NCBI GenBank assembly: GCA_028023455.1
Contig: JAQFVV010006451.1
Location: 1,223,501-1,287,500 of the forward strand
Direction of reading: 5' to 3'
From: Epiperipatus broadwayi
Lineage: Eukaryota; Onychophora; Udeonychophora; Euonychophora; Peripatidae
Length of the DNA stretch: 64,000 bases
Shown here piece after piece: positions 48,764 through 60,770 of the stretch. The notes under the pieces are model-generated. The model saw only the letters and a program-made list of their open reading frames with translations, made no database searches and was not told the origin of the DNA. Position numbers and translations under genes: made by a program. How positions within the stretch are numbered: position 1 is the first letter of the stretch; each line of letters opens with the position of its first letter.

Positions 48764-49020
48764 TCAGGGGGATACTGGATAAGTAGGCACTAGACAGCGA
48801 TTTTATGCCCAAGCCTCTGGCATTCATTGATTATTCTGGCTTGCACTTAGAGACACTACTGCATGGAGAGATTTGCCTGTTTTAATAACAATTATGGGAA
48901 AGCATAAGAAATGGTGATCATGTGATGTTTAGTGGTTTAATATCAATTCTTCCTAATAAGATAGTGGTGACTATGGCCCTACTGTATAGAGAGTTTTACC
49001 TATTTTAATAACAATCACAA
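48764..49020 (+). repeat. Repeat family B copy
   Basis: GGGGGATACTGGATAAGTAG, TTATTCTGGCTTGCACTTAG and AAATGGTGATCATGTGATGT match the 8.7-8.9 kb copy in reverse orientation. Similarity begins next to the place where the hammerhead-like motif would cut. A short internal duplication (GAGAGATTTGCCTGTTTTAA at 48865, GAGAGTTTTACCTATTTTAA at 48987) follows. Confidence 0.65.
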
Positions 49021-49539
49021 TACTTATTACAACAGTTTCATAGTTAAATAAACCTGTAAATGTACTCACTGCTTCTGAAAAATTTAATTTTATAATTAAA
49101 ACAAACCTATACCTATACTTCCTAATACTGAAATAATTTTAAAATTATTTTTAGCATTATCAGTGAACAACGTCATACAACAGAATTCATTCTCTAGTAC
49201 TGAAACTGGTAAAAAAAAAAAATTACGTATGTGGTACCAGCAATACTGCCCACAAGAAAAGCATATTCTAACAACATTTTATTATGAGTATATTGTTAAT
49301 AAGTTTACAGTTGACAAAATTAGAAAGAAAAAAATTATAGATTCTTAATATAATTTAATATTGATTTTTTATTTTCATTTTACATATTTTTTGTAATCTC
49401 AAACTAATAATATAAATTAATGCAAGTTCAAAAATTGCGACTTTAAAAATAAATATCACTTTTATTCTAGTTTGCATAAGAAGAGCCTCACTTTTCATTT
49501 GTATTCCTAGGGTCAAAAAGCTGTAGGTATGATCCAGAC
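49021..49539. other. AT-rich DNA, nothing recognised
   Basis: No feature could be supported. Confidence 0.55.
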
Positions 49540-49575
49540 CAGGGATTCCCAAGGTTTTTTCTTTCTCCTATCCTT
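49540..49575. repeat. hAT-like terminal inverted repeat end
   Basis: CAGGGATTCCCAAGGTTTTTT matches the usual form of hAT transposon ends (CAGGGGTTCCCAA...). The partner end was not found. It may be the 3' end of the hAT relic at 50.6-52.2 kb, which would put the element's end about 1 kb downstream of the transposase. Confidence 0.5.
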
Positions 49576-49647
49576 TGACTAGCTTTTCATTTATGAATAT
49601 CCCCTCTCTCAAACATCTCTTCCCATTCTTCTACACAGTCAGTAAGG

Positions 49648-49790
49648 CTTTTTTTTTTATTATATAGTATAATTAATACATTGTACAGGCTTAAACCTGC
49701 ATTTATATATGTAATATATGCAGGGTTTGAACTCAAGACTTTCACACGACCCACCACTCTCAGTGCCATCTCATATTAACTAAATAATTA
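49648..49790 (-). mobile_element. tRNA-like SINE of the HHR family (head and tail only)
   Basis: Minus strand: ATGAGATGGCACTGAGAGTG, GTGTGAAAGTCTTGAGTTCA (B-box-like), then GCAGGTTTAAGCCTGTACAA and an A run (plus-strand T run at 49650-49659). Head and tail match 32.92-33.04 kb, but no hammerhead precedes it. An open frame over this block is incidental. Confidence 0.65.
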
Positions 49791-50202
49791 ATATGTCAAA
49801 TTAATGGTAAATTTTTATTTTTTTATTTTACATATTACATTTCATTAACGATCACATCAATTTACAATAAAAATTCATACAAATGGTCAATGATTTTTCT
49901 TAATATACACAAGTTTTTAAACATATCTCTTCTTAATAATTTCAATGTGATCGTTGAGCTTGTTTCGTGGACTGAGTTTTTTGAAATCAGATTCAAATGA
50001 AAACAGATATAATCTTATATCAGACGCCACATTAAATTTATTATGATGTTTATTTTTAATAAATAAGCATAGGATGAAAAGGCTAATTCAACAAGCTGTG
50101 TATTTGTAAAAACTAATAAATACTTTAATGCTTTATCACTGAGAGATCTTCTTTCACTGCTGCCCAGAAATCAATGACATTTCATTTTTTGAAGTCATAT
50201 TG
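49791..50202. other. AT-rich DNA, nothing recognised
   Basis: No feature could be supported. Confidence 0.55.
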
Positions 50203-50585
50203 TAAAGAATATTTAATATGGCAATAAACTCAAGCATGTGCACTTGAAAATGCAAAGGTAGGGACCTCTACAAGTCTTAACCACAAGCTTACAGTTTGGA
50301 ACAAAAGAGGGGAACCGTTCTTTACTTCAACCTACTTTTTATATAAATATGTGAAGCTGAAGCGGTTAGATCTGAGAGCATGAAGCTATTCAATACTTCA
50401 CTGATTAAGTCCACAATTCCTATTACACATTAAAGAATGATTCCCCTCTTTTCTTCCAAAGTGTAAGCTTGTGGTTAAGACCTGTAGAGGTCCCCACCTT
50501 TGCATTTTCAAGCACACATGCTTGAGGTTTATTGCCTTAGTAAATATTACTTACATAATCAATGTGTGTTAAATAAATTTATAAT
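50203..50585. mobile_element. Foldback of MITE family C
   Basis: Arms of about 120 bp (50203-50325 and 50431-50553) are inverted copies containing AAGCATGTGCACTTGAAAAT, GGTAGGGACCTCTA and TTAACCACAAGCTTAC, with a spacer of about 105 bp. The right side continues with the family end ATCAATGTGTGTTAAATAAA. Related copies are at 44.6 and 60.6 kb. Confidence 0.85.
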
Positions 50586-50589
50586 TACA

Positions 50590-52232
50590 ACTTTAAATTA
50601 TTGTAAAAAAGAATCAGTTGAAAGTACAATCAATTTTTCTTTTTCTGATATAGATAATTTTCCATCTTGTTGAAAGAACAGTTCATTGAATATATTTGAA
50701 ATCCAATTATTTTTACTATTTTTCTTTGGAAAGTATTGCCTAAATAACACATTTAGTTCTTTTAAGTGAACTATTATACTGATTTTTACTTTTTTTGACA
50801 ATTTCAGCTCACTCTCAGATAAGAAACTGTAAAATGTCTCCAAAACCTCTCACTGCTTTTTATTGATACAACATTTCTAAAAATCTAATTTCTTAATCAG
50901 AGCCATGACTTTAAAGAGACATTTTAAAAATGGTTATGGAATGGTTCTGTAATTCTAAATTAAGTTTACTTATTTCTGAAAAAATATCAGATAAGAATTA
51001 AAGTTGTTGAATCCATTCAGTTTCATGAATCTTATAATTTAATTCAAAATAATGGTTTTCAAAAATTACTTTCACTTCATGCTCCAGTTCAGCCACCTTC
51101 AGTGTTCAAAAGCAATATTGTATAGAGGTTTCCCATCTCTTCATACAAAGAGTGGAGTAGTCTGCAGTTTGTTGAATTACTTTAAATTAACAGCTTTTAC
51201 AGATTGACTGAACACCTCCTTCAACAAATGTGACAGAGATTTGGTCACAAGGTTTTGTCTGTGTATACAGCAATGACCAATTTACATGGGAAGTGATTTC
51301 TTTGATATAAGCACATAAGCCTATACAGTAGCCAAACATAGACTTTCCACCATCATACAAACTGAAAAACAATTTATCCAATTAATTTTTTTTTACAAAA
51401 GTAATCTTGAACTGCATTGAATGTGTTCTCACTCATGAATCTTTCTGAAAGGGGATAGCATAATAAAAGATGTTCCTCAAGAACATTATCATTAAAATAT
51501 CTTACAATAATAAGCAAAATTGACAAATTGGAGACATTTGTGCTTTCATCCACCTTTATAGCAAATAAGGGACTTTTTTTTATTTCTCTCAATTACTGTT
51601 GATTCAATGTTGTCAGACATTTCCTAAATTCTCTGAAAAATTGTATTATTTGAGAATGGAATATTGTTAATTTTTTGGACATGGTCAGCACCAAATATAC
51701 ATTGAACAACATCTTTGATACATGAAGATATAAAATTTTCAGCAATTGTATGACTTTTACTGCCTTTAGAACTATGGCAACTTATTCTGTATGATGCTTT
51801 AACTGCATTTTCATTGTCTTTGTTTGCAGATTACACAAAAGAAGCTAGATTCAGGCCATTTAATAATCACTGGAAAAAACTGACATATTTTTCTACATAT
51901 ATGGAATGTTTTGCCTGTAAATAGTGCATTAATAAAGATACTTTCATGGCATTGTTAGATAACATTTTCCCACAAACAACTCACAGTGGCTTTGGATAGT
52001 TAGCATCTCCTGTGAATGAAAACCCATATTTCACATATTCATCAGAATATTTCCTCTTTTTACGTAGATCACTGATGTTTTAAGTTTTTTGAATAATGCT
52101 AACCTTATCTTTTACCACAATAGACCTACCAGTTGCTAGACACTTATTACCTTGTGCTTCTAAATCACTATGATGTTTCAAAGTACTTGCTGGTGACTCA
52201 ATGGATTGATTTTCAAAGTTGGTTGTAGCCAT
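50590..52232 (-). pseudogene. hAT transposase relic, ZBED5-like
   Basis: On the minus strand from an ATG at 52230-52232, the order is MATTNFENQS, KYSDEYVKYGFSFTGDANYP, a BED zinc-finger remnant (VVCGK...AMKVSLLMHYLQAKH; the first cysteine codon is a stop), then KKSPLFAIKVDESTNVSNLS with LLIIVRYFND, LLLCYPLSER, then the DGGKSMFGYC block and a C-terminal helical region. This is the arrangement of ZBED5/FAM200-type proteins derived from hAT transposases; DES in VDEST is the first catalytic aspartate region. At least six in-frame stops and frameshifts (one in an A run near 51578) show it is dead. A host-coopted gene is ruled out by the stops. Confidence 0.88.
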
Positions 52233-53430
52233 TTTAAGAGTTTATGTTTTCAGCCACATCCATTATAGACCACAAAATAATATTTAAAAAAGTTACTTGA
52301 AAAAAATTAAAAAAGAAAGCTAATTATGCACCTAAATCACATGAAATTTAATCAAAAAATAAAAATAATTACCTGTTTTCAATAGCTGTTTAAGAAAATT
52401 TTGAAGAAATGAAGAGATCACATGTGGTTAATGACACCCAATTATTAATAAATTACTAGGAATGTGCCTATTTATTTATTTATTCATTTCCTGAGCAATC
52501 TACTATAATCACAACATAGACAAATAATATACAGATCTTTCATCTCCATATAAGGAAATGTGTACTATTTTGAAAGCTCTCATTTGAAAACTCATTATTA
52601 TAAATTTTTAATTTGAATATTGAAAAAAGACTTCTTAAAGACACTTTACACTTTTCAATTTTTTTTAATTATTTGATATAATTATTTGAAAGCTTAAAAG
52701 TTTACCACCATTTGAAAAAATTTGAAAGTGTAAATGACTGCTGTACCACAATTTGAACCCTCTCAATTTTTTTTTGTGTTTTGATGCGAATGTTGAAAAG
52801 TTGCAAATATTTTAATAATTTGAAAGTTTAAAAGCATTTTCAAATAATTTGACAGTTTCTTCACCATTTGAAAAAGTCTTTGTAGTGTTCACATTGTGGA
52901 AAATGTTTTTCGTTGAATTTATTGAAAGTAATTATTCAAAAGCAAAATATTGTCTTTACAAAGAATTAATCAAAATATATTGGCGTTTTATTCATTTGTG
53001 GGATATTAAGACTGACTAATATAAAAATTAAATTTTAAAAGATGAGATATATGAAAATTTATATATTTTATATATTATAATTTCTGCATCCAACAAAAAA
53101 ATTAAGACTGCCAAGTCAATAATGCATGATAAAATTGGTATGATGACAATTTGGAAATTAAAATAGATGTTCTAGAATTGAAAAATTGTAAATTAATGAA
53201 TACTAATAATTCTGCACTAACACGCTTGTTAGAGGAGTTTAAATTTGTTTATATGTTTATATATGCTAAGCACTTTTGAAGTTCTTAGACTTCATATTCA
53301 TAGCTGAGTGCAGTCAATGGCAATGAGGAGGAGTATTGTAATTTATGTAAATTAGTTTGCTGTTCATTAGTCACATGTCATGGCATTTTCTTTTGTTTTG
53401 ATTGCTTGGAAGTTTTCCAAAGTACTAGCA
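52233..53430. other. AT-rich DNA; repeated TTTGAAAG-like phrases
   Basis: Phrases such as ATAATTTGAAAGTTTAAAAG and CATTTGAAAAAATTTGAAAG recur between about 52620 and 52880, and again at 53820-53900. This is loose internal repetition of unknown meaning. No gene was found. Confidence 0.45.
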
Positions 53431-53535
53431 GTGTTAGCCGAGAAATCAGCACAGCTGCCTTGCAAGCAAGGAGTTGGTTGCAGATGGTTGTTGAGGGTTA
53501 ACCTCCTGGCCGATGCTATGACATATGGAAACAAA
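53431..53535 (+). mobile_element. tRNA-Gly-derived SINE, diverged
   Basis: GTGTTAGCCGAGAAATCAGC, GCACAGCTGCCTTGCAAGCA and GGCCGATGCTATGACATATG follow the order of the 17.3 kb copy, with the B box partly lost. An A-rich tail follows. An older copy. Confidence 0.75.
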
Positions 53536-54522
53536 AAGAAGTTAATTACAAAAGAGAAGCTGAAGAAAAACTAATTGTGGATTGGAAACAACCTGGGGAA
53601 ATAAGATTTTATTTAAAATAAATTATATTATTTAAATTTATTATTTTGTAAAAGTATTTATTTTTACAAAATTTTTAGTCCATTTAATTATTTTTAGTTT
53701 CCAGTTCATCTTCTTCACATAACACAATCCCAACAAAACTATTGCATGCTCTAAGGTTGTATTATATTTCCATAACATGTGGATATGACAATAATCAAAA
53801 GTATACTAATGTCTGTTAAATAATTTGAAAGTGTAAAAGAACAGAGCTTTTAAGGTTTCAAATAATTTGAAAAAATTTCAAAGTGTAAAAGCCACTTTAG
53901 ATTTCACCATGTAAAAAACTTTACACCACATAATTCTTCCTTCCTTTAGTTTTTATTGTTGTAATTTCTATATAATATACACATACAAGCACATATTTAA
54001 TATGGAAGAATAGTAAAATGTAAAATACATACATACAATGGGTTTATTATTCTTTTCTTTTAGCCATTCTTATTACTCTTTCCATTGATTTGTTTTCATA
54101 AATTAGTTGTAAAGATGTTCATAATAATTCGATCACAGCTTTGATCTTTAGAAGTTTGTGTGATTGTGTAATTGTAAATTAATATAAAAGAATCAATACA
54201 TTCAAATTTTGTAATTTTTACAAATAAAAAATCAAAACAAAGATATAAATATAAAGTTGATATGTTTGTATTGTATATGAATATTTAAACCACATTGAAG
54301 AGTTTCAATTTAAATTTATACTTAAAAAAAATTTAATAACGATTTTTCAAATGAGAGCCTTCAAAACTGTGCCCATTTTCTTATATGATGATGACACATC
54401 TGAATATGATTTATCTGTGCTTATATTTCTCTTTGCAAATCTAAATTATAACATTGTTTTTATTTTTTAATTTTAAACCCTTATTGCTTTTGCTTTCTGT
54501 CATTATGAATAATATTTTCAAG
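53536..54522. other. AT-rich DNA, nothing recognised
   Basis: No feature could be supported. Confidence 0.55.
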
Positions 54523-54595
54523 TATTCCCAACCAGTCTGTCACATACCCATGGGGTACATGTACCACATGTTAGGAACCGCAGGTCCATACTGCT
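54523..54595. repeat. hAT terminus-like sequence
   Basis: TATTCCCAACCAGTCTGTCA followed by CATACCCATGGGGTACATG is like the subterminal region of hAT elements, where TTCCCAACC is followed by a palindromic TACCC...GGGTA. It is in direct, not inverted, orientation to 49540, so it is probably a separate relic. Confidence 0.45.
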
Positions 54596-56774
54596 ATTCA
54601 AATACTTTTATTATTACCCCACAGATAATCATTCGACAAAGTAATCTAAATTTTCGAACTTTTGCCACTTTAGTATGCTAATCTCTATTTATTCATTAAT
54701 AATAAATTAGCAATATTATCTATTGGCTAACTATTTAAATTTCTGAGCTTAATTAGACATTTTTTACTATCTAATGTAATGTCTAAGATTGTATGGTATA
54801 ACTATCTTGTTTTTGATTTAGTGTAAAAACCTTTATCTATTTTTCCAAATTATCCTGAAATCTTTATATCTAAAAATATTCTAAGCTGCTGAAAATCTGT
54901 CTTTGTCAAAAAAAAAAATCTTAAATCTACTCGATAAGAACCATGGCAAAAAAATGTGCTAAAAGACATTTAAACTTGTTTTATTGTTTGATACTTAGGT
55001 CAATAATCAATATTATTTTACTATACAAGATATATAATAATATATAGTTGTTGTTTTTTTTTTTGTTCAGGAAGATATATAATGTTTTAAGAAGATAATT
55101 TTATAGTTATGGCGAATACAACAATCTTATCAATTGATTAAACTTTTTCTTTACATTATTAAGTTGAGAATGAAATAATGTTTGGATTTGTCCACTCGGC
55201 TCAGTGATAGCATAAGAAATATCATTTTAATCTTGTTGTTTTAGAAACTACCGTAAAATATACAATTTGATACTTGATAAACAAGTGGAAAATAAAAGCC
55301 ATTAAGTATTCTAGTAATTATCAACTCTTTTATGATCAAAAATCACGTCAGATATTTAATTTGCCTAATACACCTGCGGTAGGAATACGTTTTTTTTTTT
55401 AAAAAAAATATAATCTATTCTTAAGTTATTTACCAAATTTCTTTGATCCTGTTTTAAATAACTTTCTGTTTAAAATATTAAAAAAAAAAAATCATATATC
55501 AAAATTTTAAGAGAATACTTGTGTTATTATTAGGAAATAGTAACATTATTTTATTCAAAAAGATAAATTTATGACTTGAAACTCAATGACGCGATAAAAG
55601 TGTTAAGAAATAAGAAAGCAACAGATTAATGACGTGTTACAAACAGAGAAACCATCACTTTCGGTCATTTAATCTAATGTCTTTATTAAATGGGTTTTTC
55701 CTCTCTCTTTCTTCTTCATCTTTTACATTTTAAATAAGAAATAAATTAATCCATATTGAAATATCTTGTTTTATATTACCTACAGTTTAGTTAATGAATG
55801 TTTTCTCATTTTTACCGCCATTTCGATTGATTTGTTTTCATTATCAAAAACGTAATAAAACAATTTCTATTAACCGTTTAAAAGTGTTATTTTACTTATA
55901 TTTAAAATAAATTCACGTCTTCTATTAAAATAATAAATACATGTAAAATATATTGGTTTTAAAATAGGTGAAGCGTGTTACGCAATAGCCAATAAAAAGA
56001 GCTGCCAATCTGAGCACGTGATTAACTTAGGCGCGATTGAATTGACGGCAAATGAAATATAAAATTATAGTAATTAGTTTTCGAGAATGTGTTATAATCA
56101 ACAAATTTTAAACTTATATTTAAAATAAGAAATATTTATCTATCAGTTTATTATATATCTATCTATCTATTTGTAATTATGTCTTACATCTATACATTCA
56201 TAATTATCTACTTATTTACTCAACACATCGAGTCATTCATTTTGGTCAGTAAATGGGTATGTAGTATACTTAATGTGTAAACATTAACTTTAAAAAAAAA
56301 AACTCAATTTTTGATCATTCCTTCATGATCAAATCTGATAAATAATACTTTTTTTCATTGTTGTTCTAAAAGAGGTGTGTAAAAGCCGCAGTTGACATGA
56401 AAAAAAAGCCTATATCATTTTTACTTTTGTGCAATATTATTGAGTCTATTAGGATCAAATATTCTCATTATGGCTTACTTTCAAAACTTTCATATAAATC
56501 AGCAAAATAACTTTTGCACAAAGAATTGTGAATAGAATGATAAATTCAGAATAAAAGAAATCTTAGATCAATTCTCAACTGAGTATAGTAAAACTTATGG
56601 AAATATGATTATAGTGTGTCATTTAATATTTGAGTCTTTCATTTATGAATGAGATTGTTCATGAATTTTGATTATCTAACAATAGAATTATTTCTATTCA
56701 TTTATTAAAAAAAACATTAAGACAACAAAAATAACATTGTATATGAGGGGAAACCTTGCTTTCCCAAATGTACA
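54596..56774. other. AT-rich DNA; one GC-richer patch
   Basis: The patch at 55970-56045 (GTTACGCAATAGCCAATAAA, GAGCACGTGATTAAC, GGCGCGATTGAATTG) has CpGs, two CCAAT boxes and an E-box CACGTG, unlike its surroundings. It could be a promoter or enhancer relic; no transcript can be assigned. The rest is unrecognised. Confidence 0.4.
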
Positions 56775-57951
56775 TTCATCATCATCATCATCAACCATTA
56801 TCAATCCACTGCAGGATGAAGGTCTCTCCAAGTTTAATCCATATTCTCTGATCTTTAGCTTCTCTTCTCCACATCACCCCTGGACACTTTCTTATTTCAT
56901 CCATCCATCTCTCATGTTGTCTCTTTCTGGGTCTTTTACAATCTCTTGGAATCCAGTTTAAGACTTCAATTGTCCATCTATTATCATATCTTCTAGCAAT
57001 ATGTGCAGCCCAACTCCACTTCAATCTTTTAATTTTTTCAATGAGGTTATTAACACCTGTTTCGTCTTTTACCCATACATTGCATTTTTGATCTCTTCTT
57101 GTTACTCCCAAAATGCATCACTCCATACTTCTTTGAGTGGTTTGAAGTCTCTGTATTGCTCTTCTATTAAGTGTCCAAGTCTCAGATCCATAAGTAAGAA
57201 CTGGTAAAACACATTTATTAAAAACTTTTCTTTTCAAACACAGACATATTTTCTTTTAGTATCAAGTTATTTCTACCAAAAGCACTCCAACCAAGTTTAA
57301 TTCTATGATTAATTTCATCCATTATGTTTCCATCTGTATTAATAATCTGACCAAGGTATTTGTATCTATTAACTTCTTCTAATTCATCATAGCAAATCGA
57401 TTAAACATTACTTCAGTCTTTTTAACATTTATCTTTAGTCATACTTTTCTACTTTCATCTGATAACTCCTGCAACATTTCCTGCAGCTTTGAAGCATTAT
57501 TTGAAAGAAAAAAAAACAACTATATCATCTGCAAAATCTAAATGTCTTAAATAATCTCCACTTACTTTCACTTTAGTTTCCCATTTTAATCCACAAAATA
57601 TTTCTTGCAACACTGCTGTAAAAAGTTTTGGAGATATGTAGTCACCTTGTCTTATACCTTTCTCAATGTTGACTTTCCCAGTATCATTATGTAATCTGAT
57701 TGTTGTGTTGCATTTTTATAAATATTCTTTAAAATATGATAATATCCTGGATCTATACCTTGATGATCCAATGCTTTAATCACTGAATAAATGTTCATAG
57801 AATCAAATGCCTTTTCATAATCTACAAATCTAAAACATAATGGCAACTCATATTCATTTGTCCTTTCTATAACTTCTCTCAATACCTGGATATGATCTAC
57901 TGTACTAAAACCACTTTTACATCCAGCTTGTTCTCTTGCTTGGTGGAACAT
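56775..57951 (-). pseudogene. RTE-type LINE reverse transcriptase, 3' 1.2 kb (copy 3)
   Basis: Minus strand from 57951: REQAGCKSGFSTVDHIQVL, CFRFVDYEKAFDSMN, then RQGDYISPKLFTAVLQEIF, LRHLDFADDIVVF, RYKYLGQIINTDGN, and the post-RT tail SWAAHIARRYDNRW with RDCKRPRKRQHERWMDEI and WIKLGETFILQW, closing in a (TGATGA)n tail (plus-strand CATCAT at 56775-56793). This is the C-terminal half of an RTE endonuclease-RT, which copies its own RNA at a nicked target. Frameshifts near 57110, 57500 and 57650 break it, and the 5' half including the endonuclease is missing by truncation. The FADD active site is intact. Confidence 0.92.
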
Positions 57952-58499
57952 ATTGCAATTTGGTAGTATATTTGTTTAAATATTATTAGTTTTTAATACC
58001 AATTATCTGAATTCATGTCTAAAGCAAAAGTCAATCAATAGCTATTACTAAAAAAATACTAATAATTTTTCTTATAAAAATGTGCTGGTAACTTTATTTC
58101 AAAGCTAAAGGAAATAAAAATTTTATATGACAAATTATTCAGGAGTTTTAGCAACTGATGATGGAGTAGCCATTCTGCAATGAAGCAGAAATCATTAAGT
58201 GATTCTTCACTGATTGACAACTAAAACAAGAGACAAAATATTATCAACTGGCACACAAGGCTGGTAAATGATACTCACTTAATCTTCATCTCAGATAATA
58301 TTCAAGTGTATATGATGCTAAATAATGAGCACATTATTAATGAGCAAGTACAGTAGATTCAGAAATTTTTTTAAATGTTCAATGTTTGAGTTAATGCATT
58401 ACTGTGAATTATATTGAGAGTAATAATAGGAAACTTATCAAGATATATAAGTATGTGAAATACAGGCATTCTTTATATACTTGGAGCTTAATTGTAAAT
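57952..58499. other. AT-rich DNA; tail of the HHR family at the right edge
   Basis: 58440-58499 carries, inverted, the tail seen at 44.2 kb (CAGGCATTCTTTATATACTT with GGAGCTTAA). Nothing else was recognised. Confidence 0.5.
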
Positions 58500-58601
58500 A
58501 TAAGGGATTTGAACTCAGACTTTCAAGCACCCTTCAACTATCCACACAATCTCATACTACTGATACACAGGACTACACACATGTAGAAAAAATAAAAAAT
58601 C

Positions 58602-58647
58602 ACCAATATATATATATTTCGTGCTAAATCAGTACTCATTAGTTGGT
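58602..58647 (-). ncRNA. Hammerhead-derived motif, damaged core
   Basis: ACCAA/TTGGT, a good stem II (GTACT with AGCAC) and GAAA remain, but the box is CTAATGA instead of CTGATGA. It should not cleave. Confidence 0.65.
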
Positions 58648-58731
58648 CCAGATTATCATCTCCTGCACACCCATACATATATTTATAATCTGAGCACTGA
58701 TTATATATGTGTGCGGGAGATGATAATCTGG

Positions 58732-58775
58732 ACCAACTGATCAGTTCTGGTTTAGCGTGAAATACTAATATTAGT
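58732..58775 (+). ncRNA. Hammerhead-derived motif, damaged core
   Basis: The box is CTGATCA (the conserved G is lost), stem II GTTCT/AGCGT is poor, and stem I has one mismatch. GAAA and the AUA triplet remain. It should not cleave. Confidence 0.65.
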
Positions 58776-58885
58776 GATTATTTATCTTTCCTACATGTGT
58801 GGTCATGTGTATCAGTGATATGAGATAGTGTGGATAGTTGAACGATGCTTGAAAGTCTGAGTTCAAATCTCCCATATTTACAAAG

Positions 58886-59963
58886 TATATAAATAAAAAT
58901 GTTTGTTTTATATTTTATCCTTAGATAATAGATTTAAGAAGTACCCCGTATATGTAATATTATACAATAAAGCATTAGATTAGTTTTCTTTTATTTTTAG
59001 GATTCAAAAATTATTATTTTGGAAATTATTAAAATAAAATGCTTATTTAAAAATATTCTGCATTATAACAATAATTGTTTCATACTGAAAGATAATTATA
59101 GTTTGTACCACTTTGCAGAAAAGAAAAAAAAAGAATTATTTAAGTCAACACCAATTTATATTTTTTTCCCATTCCAAAAAGCATATTAAATTCAAAAAAT
59201 TATAATAAGTCTGGTATATAATTTTTTGATTATATCTTTTTGAATATTTTTTAATTAATAAAAAGAACTGTCGGGCAGACTGTTGGGCAATTGGAATCAT
59301 CACAATTTTGGAAATTTAAATAAAATAGTATTTCATTATGTTATGTGAATAGAAGAATATGTTGATTATTTTTTTTTAATTAATGTTATATCGTTTTAAA
59401 AAAACAAAACATTACATGTAACAAAGTTTGATTGTCAGTTTAAGAATAATACAAATATTTTAAATATAAACACCATAACAACATAATATCTATATATAAT
59501 ATTAATATTACTACTACTAATAATAATAAATTTAAAGTAATAAACAACTAATTTATGTATATTTTTTTCCAAACTCTAAATAATAATTAAATAGCAACAA
59601 AAGTCACATGATTCAAATTTACAATATGTAGCTTCCGAATAGTAAGAAGATAATTACTGGCTATTTATATGCTTTCTCTTTTCTTTAAAAAAAAACAAAA
59701 AAACATTTTATTGTTTATAAACATTCACATACCATTTAACTAAAAAAAATCTTATTTAATTACCAGTACTTATATAATACAATTAAAACAAATCATACTC
59801 ATTATAAAACACACACACACGAAAATTAAAAGATTGTTTGGATTTATTATAATTATTTAAAACAATAGTTTACTTTTTCAAAACTTGAACAAAAATGATA
59901 ATAACATAGCATAATAAAATAAACAATTATTAAAATTTAAGGCAAATGGTTTTCTATATATAT
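58886..59963. other. AT-rich DNA, nothing recognised
   Basis: No feature could be supported. A CA run lies at about 59812-59820. Confidence 0.6.
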
Positions 59964-60431
59964 TGTAACCCAGCCTACTTCCACTGTTGTTTCTACCCCT
60001 CTAACCCACATTCAACAAATAAAATTTCAAAACTATTATTATTATATCTTCTTATACAAAATATGAAATTTCTTTCTATCTCAGCTTCAAATCATATCGC
60101 CATATCATCATGTATCACAAGACATTAATTATTCTTATACAATTATTTTAAACAAGAGTCATAAATAAATAGATTTTATTATAATATAATAATGAGCCTT
60201 TTATTTTAATTATTCTTATCCAAGAATGTGATAACACTATGAAAGCATTGAATAAGAAAAGGATTTTGCTCATACTCAGAGTTCACATTCAACTTTCTTA
60301 TAATTAAGATTATGATAATCTAATCAAAATAATTTTAAAGCATTGAGATAATGTAAATACTTTAATGAAGTGACTTATGCACTATGTACTCATAACTCAA
60401 ATATTATTACATTTGTGTGATTGGGGTTACA
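59964..60431. mobile_element. Possible 468-bp element with TGTAACCC ends
   Basis: TGTAACCC at 59964-59971 directly follows a short TA tract, and GGGTTACA closes at 60424-60431, giving 8-bp inverted ends. No coding region is present. It may be a MITE or a solo LTR; no target duplication is clear. Confidence 0.45.
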
Positions 60432-60624
60432 AAGTCAGAAATTAAAAATCAAATAAACATTTTATTAATAATATCAAATATAATAAATATAAACATCTTA
60501 TGAGTGTATATATTCAAAAATAAAAATATTTACAGTAATATATCTCTCACCTATAAATAAATAAAGTTCTTCCCTTTATTTCAAAATCTGACTATCATTC
60601 AAATATGCCATTAGTATAAGAAAG

Positions 60625-60770
60625 CGTAAGCTTGTGGTTAAAACACCTGTAGAGGTCCCTACTATCGCATTTTATATGCATATTATCGAGGTTATAGCCT
60701 CAGTAAATATTACTTACGTAATCAATGTGCGTTTAATAAATTTATAATTATAACTTTAAATTTATATGTT
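60625..60770 (+). repeat. MITE family C, single arm
   Basis: GTAAGCTTGTGGTTAAAACA, CCTGTAGAGGTCCCTACTAT, AGCCTCAGTAAATATTACTT and GTGCGTTTAATAAATTTATA match the right arm and right end at 50.46-50.59 kb. Confidence 0.75.

Larger units (their letters stand above)
58500..58885. mobile_element. Head-to-head palindrome of the HHR family, short form
   Basis: The left half (58500 to about 58680, minus) and right half (about 58690-58885, plus) are inverted copies. Each runs from the centre (GTGTGCGGGAGATGATAATC) through a hammerhead-derived motif and GATTATTTATC to a tRNA-like end with GAGTTCAAATC. Both ribozyme copies are damaged. Confidence 0.8.

Noticed and set aside
56737-57207. Plus-strand frames opposite the RTE relic
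   Set aside because: They are antisense shadows of the RTE reverse transcriptase.
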